From Xestospongia bergquistia (Eukaryota > Porifera > Demospongiae > Haplosclerida > Petrosiidae), in contig OZ014414.1 of assembly GCA_963965975.1 (NCBI GenBank), forward strand, positions 2,393,501 through 2,457,500: a DNA stretch of 64,000 bases. The letters run 5' to 3'. A program made the position numbers and the translations under genes. The notes below the pieces were generated by a model. It did not search any database and had not been told where the DNA came from. It saw nothing but the letters and a program-made list of their open reading frames with translations. Positions 59,826 through 64,000 of this stretch are shown here, piece by piece; positions within the stretch are counted from its first letter, which is position 1, and each line of letters opens with the position of its first letter.

Positions 59826-61440
59826 ATGGTTGAGAAGCGTTTCTCCTGTGAATATTGTGACAAGTCTTTCTGTTTTAAAAGCGGCCTTTCTAAGCATATG
59901 AGTAAAAATCACAGCGACAAAAAAGAGAATAGTGGGACGATGACCTGTGTTCACTGTCCAGCTAGGTAACTAATGTTAAAATACCTACTACTTAATTAAT
60001 TTCTTAATTTCATTGATGGATTTGTTACTGTCTGTAACTTGATTGAACATCTCACCACTGAGCACAATTTGCTAATTTGTATTAGCAATCTTACCTTTAA
60101 AAGCATGTCTGAATTTAATGAATGGAAGTTACAAGAAGAGAGGAAATCAAAAGCTCACTTTGTTCAAAATTCTTCTGCTAAGATATATGGCTCATGAAAA
60201 CATCTGTACTATTACTGTAATCGAAGTGGGCATTACAAACCAAAAGGCCATGGAAAGAGATCACTTCAGTGTCAAGGAACTTGTAGAAGTGGTAACACTT
60301 GTATTGCACATATCAATACAAAGGAAGACACATTATCTAAAACATTACTTGTAGAGTATTGTTCCACTCATATTTCTGTATTGAACACAAATATGTTCAC
60401 AGAAGCCTTTCATCGATTGTTGAGAGTAGTGTACTTGGAAAATAAACAAAACCGGAGAGTTGAAAAACTAATATATGCATGTGCTCTTCAGAATTGCTCG
60501 CAATTTGGTATATGAACAATTACGAAAGGAAGAAAAAGGGAAGACAACCCATTGTAAATCTGAACTAAATAAAAGACACAAATCTGCTCTAGCTATTGGT
60601 GATACTTGTCAAGTATTGGAATTAAGTAAAGAAGAATGGAAGGTGCAATTGCAAGGTAATCAAGATGTCTTTTACATAGTCCAACTTCTCCAGAGTAGTT
60701 GTATTTGTAAGTTGTCCTGCTGTCATTGTGGAGCATGTGTACACACGTACAGTTGTTCTTGTCTTGATTCAGTAATTCATAACACTGTCTGTAAACATTC
60801 TCACTTAGTTCACATGAAACAAAAAGAATTGACCCCTGATGATGAAGAGTTGCTACATATTCTACTTGATTTACAAGCAACATCTAATACAGAAGTTCAT
60901 TTTAACTCTGACTATTACTCTCAAGTTCTTGAGCGGGATCCAAGTGAGTTCATGAATTGTCAAATAGCAAGTCAAGCAGTGAAGAACTTAGCACTAGAAG
61001 TTGTAGGGCATGTTGAAGTATGCCATGTCGTGACTTACAGACACTGAAGACTGTAAAAAGGCACCTAAGTTCTGCTTTATTAGTACTAAAAGTAGACAAA
61101 GAAAAAAGCAAATTACCACGTCTTGATCCAAAGTCCAACCCAGCTCCTAATGCAAATCATGAGAAGCAGCCTAGGTTTTTTTCAACTAAGCGAAAGAGGC
61201 AATCAAAAGCAAGGTTACCAAAGCCCTCTCATGTAGATGAAGAGAATACATGGAATAAATTAGTGACTACTGAAGTTACTGTCTGTGAGTATTGTTGGCA
61301 GGAAGAAGATGATGGAGATGATCCTGATGTATCTTGGATTAGCTGTTCAAATTGTGGTTTCTAGATCAGGATACACTCATCATGTGTTTATTGTAACTCT
61401 TCTAGTACACTTGATGATTTTTGTTGCAAAAGATGTTTTT
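59826..61440 (+). mobile_element. MULE/SWIM-type transposase gene, catalytic core deleted and frame broken
   Basis: Exon 59826-59965 encodes a C2H2 finger (FSCEYCDKSFCFKSGLSKHMSKNH) and CVHCPAR. Then come NLIEHLTTEHN, FNEWKLQEE and a YYYCNRSGHYKPKGHGKR..CRSGNTC block, the DNA-binding front of a widespread animal MULE-like family. From TNMFTEAFHRLLRVVY onward comes the back end: RIARNLVYEQL, a SWIM finger (YSCSCLD..CKHSHLVH) and a PHD-like Cys cluster (CEYCW..CSNCGF). The ~300-residue DDE core expected between (near 60375) is missing. Breaks: TGA 60195-60197, one-base shift near 60476, a shift near 61017, and TAG at 61363 where Trp is expected, with PHD-like coding sequence continuing to FCCKRCF. 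Family identity rests on memory of its motif order. Confidence 0.75.
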
Positions 61441-61571
61441 AAAATTAATTAATTGAAATGAAACAGCCTTTTCCGTTATTATTAAATTACGTCATTATTA
61501 TTGAACATTCACACCGAATGTTCTATTTCTTCGAATGGATAGCATCCTGTCGTTAACGGCTAGTATTATAA

Positions 61572-61994
61572 TACCGTAAGGGTACAAATTTTTCGAGGGT
61601 TTAAATTTTCGTGTTTTTTTAAAATTTTGCTTTATTATTTAAATTTTGTGGGTATTAACTTTCGTGTTTAGTGGGTGTGAAGTATTAATTAATGGGTGTG
61701 GTATCAGACACGTGTTGTGAACACAAGCGTGATTTTCGCGAAGTATGGCTAGCTATTCCTATGAATCCATAGTGAGAGGGCACCATATATACAAGAAAAT
61801 CTGGGAGGCAGTTGACAGAGAAGTACTTCAGTGTAAAATAGAAAGAAGTAACCCTTTACAGTAGCCGTTATTTACACGTTTTATTGAGATCACGTGATTA
61901 TGCGTGGGTGGAATAAAGGTTAAATTTCGTGATAACACTAACCCACGAATACAGCGAAATTAAATCCCCCAAGAAAATTTACACCCTTACGGTA
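61572..61994. mobile_element. MITE with CCGTAAGGGT terminal inverted repeats and TA ends (Tc1/mariner type)
   Basis: The left end reads TACCGTAAGGGTACAAATTT, and the right end, read inward, TACCGTAAGGGTGTAAATTT. The TA at each tip fits a TA target-site duplication. The 420-bp body has no open frame. Its tips resemble those of the degenerate element at 50727-51063. Confidence 0.8.
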
Positions 61995-62144
61995 GTCAGG
62001 TGATCGTCTGTAGTTAGATCATGTGATTTATTATTTTTACTTTACTGATATGAGCACAGTCTTAGGTAATTTTTACCTCTAGATCTCACTAACGGTCCTT
62101 TTGTCCTTGCAAGATCCACAACTATTTCTTTGAAGAGAATTGCA

Positions 62145-63233
62145 ATGGCTACTGCTAGCGAGACAGTGTGTAGGGGGGAAACTGAAGATGTAATTTTGGT
62201 ACCAGCTGAAGACGAATACACACCAGAACTATTTTGCAGCGATAGTTTTTCTGAATCATTATCAGGAAGTTTTAATAGTTCCTTCAACTGGAGTCACAGG
62301 TCAACAATATTTACTAATGATAGCATAACAGAACATACAGCACGTTCAACAATGAAGAATCTTGAAGATAAAGATGAATCAATTTCTATTCTTTTTGCTG
62401 GTAAACAAGGAGTTGGGAAGTCTTCATTAATAAATGGACTTATTGGCAAAGAAGTAGCTACTGAGGGTGCTAATCCTTATAGTGTTACAAAATGTTTAGG
62501 AAGGAAATACGAAGGAGAGTATGTACAATCTGATGGTAGACGAGTGCAAGTTACTGTGTGGGATACTCAGGGACTTGATGGGTCTCGAAATGATAGGGAA
62601 AATATTGTTCATCTACAGAAAATATTGCTTCGAATTGATCTTCTTGTTTATTGTATCAGTGTAGTTGGTGGTAGACTTGATGAAAGAGTATTAAGAAAGT
62701 TTGCAAAAATAAGACCAGAGATTTGGCAGAATTCAGTGGTAGCCCTCACTCAAGCTAACAATATCACAGAAACAGCAACTTGCGAGACTGAAGAAGAGAA
62801 GAAAGAACATTTCAAAGAAACAGTGCAAGTTTGGGCACAAGCTATTGGAATTTGTCTTCAAAAGTGCAGAATACCTCTTGATGTCATAGATGCCATTCCT
62901 GTAGTACCTACAGGCTATCATCGGAAAACAGGTAGTATCTTGAATCCCTTCAGTCTCCCTACTTGTAATGATTGGCTTAAAATATTTTGGTACCAGTGTC
63001 TTAACAAATGTCATAAAAAAGCCCAACTTCTACTGGTGCAGCAAAATAAAGAACGGTTTAGAAGTGATGTTAGTGCTAACGAGGACCTTCCAATTAATGA
63101 ACGAACTATTTCTTTAACAGCAGAGGAAGAAGAGTGCTGCTACAATGCTGTTGGTAGAAAAATGTCTGTCAAAGAAACGATAATAAGTTGGATTAAGAAA
63201 ATTAAGGAATACTTTAAATGGGAAAAAAAATAA
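62145..63233 (+). CDS. P-loop GTPase, GIMAP/AIG1-like, intronless
   Basis: 362 residues in one exon; the ATG at 62145 is chosen because the open frame upstream has no ATG. The first ~75 residues are acidic and Ser-rich (SDSFSESLSGSFNSSF). The G domain follows: G1 GKQGVGKSSL (about 86-95), the NGLIGKE stretch after it, a VTKCL segment with a possible switch-I Thr, G3 DTQG (~139) and G4-like TQAN (~202), which differs from NKxD. The order and the SLINGLIG/DTQGLDGS context resemble AIG1/Toc34-type septin-like GTPases. The C-terminus is basic with Trp (ISWIKKIKEYFKWEKK), possibly an amphipathic membrane-binding helix. GIMAP-like families are expanded in invertebrates and linked to immunity; that role is inference. 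Confidence 0.75.
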   Translation: MATASETVCRGETEDVILVPAEDEYTPELFCSDSFSESLSGSFNSSFNWSHRSTIFTNDSITEHTARSTMKNLEDKDESISILFAGKQGVGKSSLINGLIGKEVATEGANPYSVTKCLGRKYEGEYVQSDGRRVQVTVWDTQGLDGSRNDRENIVHLQKILLRIDLLVYCISVVGGRLDERVLRKFAKIRPEIWQNSVVALTQANNITETATCETEEEKKEHFKETVQVWAQAIGICLQKCRIPLDVIDAIPVVPTGYHRKTGSILNPFSLPTCNDWLKIFWYQCLNKCHKKAQLLLVQQNKERFRSDVSANEDLPINERTISLTAEEEECCYNAVGRKMSVKETIISWIKKIKEYFKWEKK

Positions 63234-63372
63234 CTTTAAATTTGTTGTACTGTTGTACATTTGTATGAAGTATTCAATTTTGAGTTACATATCATTGAGT
63301 GCTTTATTGATTATTTTCTTATTATATTCTTGTTTTCCTAATTGCCATTAGTGTTGTATCTAAACTACGAGC
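63234..63372. other. 3' flank of the GTPase gene
   Basis: Short AT-rich spacer between the GTPase stop and a putative LTR. Nothing recognised. Confidence 0.4.
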
Positions 63373-63556
63373 TGTTAGAAATATAGTATTATATTTGAAT
63401 AACAACAATAAATCAAGAGCACTACAAAATGATAACAATTACAATACACTGGTAGACTGACTGAAATACAAAAAACAAAACATTATATACCACCATTAAC
63501 AATATTCATACAGGATATTAACAATTTCATACCAGTTATTAAGTAATATTATAACA
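63373..63556 (-). repeat. Putative 3' LTR of the Ty3/gypsy element (~184 bp)
   Basis: Begins TGTTA right after the polypurine-like tract and ends TAACA on the antisense strand. The distal boundary is inferred only from that short inverted repeat, since the 5' LTR is outside the window. Confidence 0.5.
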
Positions 63557-64000
63557 TTCCTCCTTCATTAAGAAATGACATAGGGTCCAAAATCAATTGG
63601 TCAATGAGATCGTTGTGATCAACGAGTTGGTGGTATTGGGAGTGGTGGCCTCTGAACTGTAGGTACAGTAGGAGTATGTGGAGGACTTGGTTGTCCATCC
63701 AATCTTGGAGGGTCCATAGAATTACTTACAGAAATATTAACTGGAGTATTAGTATTTTCAACCATTGGTGCTGTTTGTGGTAATGGCCAATCTTCACTAT
63801 CATTTGATTTAGCACCTTCTACTTCCACTGAATAACGAGATCTGAGCTGATCAATATGTCTTCGTAAAATAATTCCATCATTACTCTTCACTAAATACGA
63901 ACATAGTCCTGTTATCTTAACAACAGTTGCTGGAATCCAGGCTTTTTCCCCCAATAATTGTGAGCAAATAATGAGTCTCTTACAGAGAACTTCCTACATT
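63373..64000 (-). mobile_element. Ty3/gypsy retrotransposon, 3' end (runs off the window)
   Basis: Antisense encodes the C-terminal tail of a gypsy integrase/Pol: AWIPATVVKITGLCSYLVK, IILRRHIDQLRSRY, then a Ser/Pro-rich tail ending PLPIPPTR at the stop 63619. Just upstream, the sequence also reads FSVRDSLFAHNYWG in another frame, so the Pol frame is shifted by one base at the GGGGGAAAAA run near 63945. A purine-rich tract (GAAGGAGGA) precedes the putative LTR. The rest of pol lies beyond position 64000. Confidence 0.85.

Noticed and set aside
1-64000. CRISPR arrays, operons, riboswitches, ribosome-binding sites
   Set aside because: No regularly spaced repeats of that kind; introns, tRNA type and gene content are clearly animal nuclear.

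Overview
The window looks like a marine demosponge (Amphimedon-type) nuclear genome. It is AT-rich and full of (TA)n microsatellites, the genes are eukaryotic with many short GT..AG introns, and the content is typical of sponges: ankyrin-ROC-COR-Death and Death-domain proteins, a caspase-like protein, an adhesion GPCR, a secreted fibrinogen-like protein and a GIMAP-like GTPase. The species is inferred from gene content and was not tested by any search.

Layout. 0.5-10.1 kb (+): a 17-exon gene with an ankyrin array (one exon per ~33-residue repeat) followed by a ROC GTPase, a COR-like region and a C-terminal Death domain. 10.3-12.3 kb (+): a 5'-truncated, frameshifted Ty1/copia element ending in a 143-bp LTR, lying exactly at the broken edge of a fibrinogen-like gene copy. 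12.3-17.0 kb (+): an array of that secreted family, one intact intronless gene (13909-15096) among five decayed copies. 17.0-28.8 kb (-): a complete 16-exon adhesion GPCR (signal peptide, mucin-like stalk, HRM, GAIN/GPS, 7TM) surrounded by decayed copies of itself and of the 3' end of the ABC transporter, plus a LINE fragment. 29.3-30.9 kb (+): a caspase-like gene with an apparent one-base frameshift. 35.0-41.8 kb (-): another GPCR relic, then a complete ABCB7/ATM1-type mitochondrial ABC transporter with a tRNA-Arg(UCU) inside one intron. 41.9-45.4 kb (+): NUS1/NgBR, divergent from ABCB7 across an 80-bp spacer. 45.7 kb (+): a MANBAL/UPF0239 small membrane protein. 47.2-49.4 kb (-): an intronless FEM1-like ankyrin protein. 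50-59 kb (-): a Death-domain adaptor-like gene flanked by two Death-domain relics, two short unrecognised genes sharing a C-terminal motif, and a Tc1/mariner-type MITE. 59.8-61.4 kb (+): an internally deleted MULE/SWIM-finger transposase gene. 61.6-62.0 kb: a second MITE. 62.1-63.2 kb (+): an intronless GIMAP/AIG1-like GTPase. 63.4-64.0 kb (-): the 3' end of a Ty3/gypsy element with a putative LTR.

Two themes stand out. Housekeeping genes (ABCB7, NUS1, MANBAL) sit compactly in the middle, while the flanks are birth-and-death territory: tandem copying of a [adhesion GPCR + ABCB7 3' end] unit (about five decayed or intact copies), of the fibrinogen-like gene (six) and of Death-domain exons (three). 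Several flanking genes belong to families used in animal immune and cell-death signalling (Death domain, caspase-like, ROCO, GIMAP-like), so the region resembles an innate-recognition neighbourhood. That functional link is inference.
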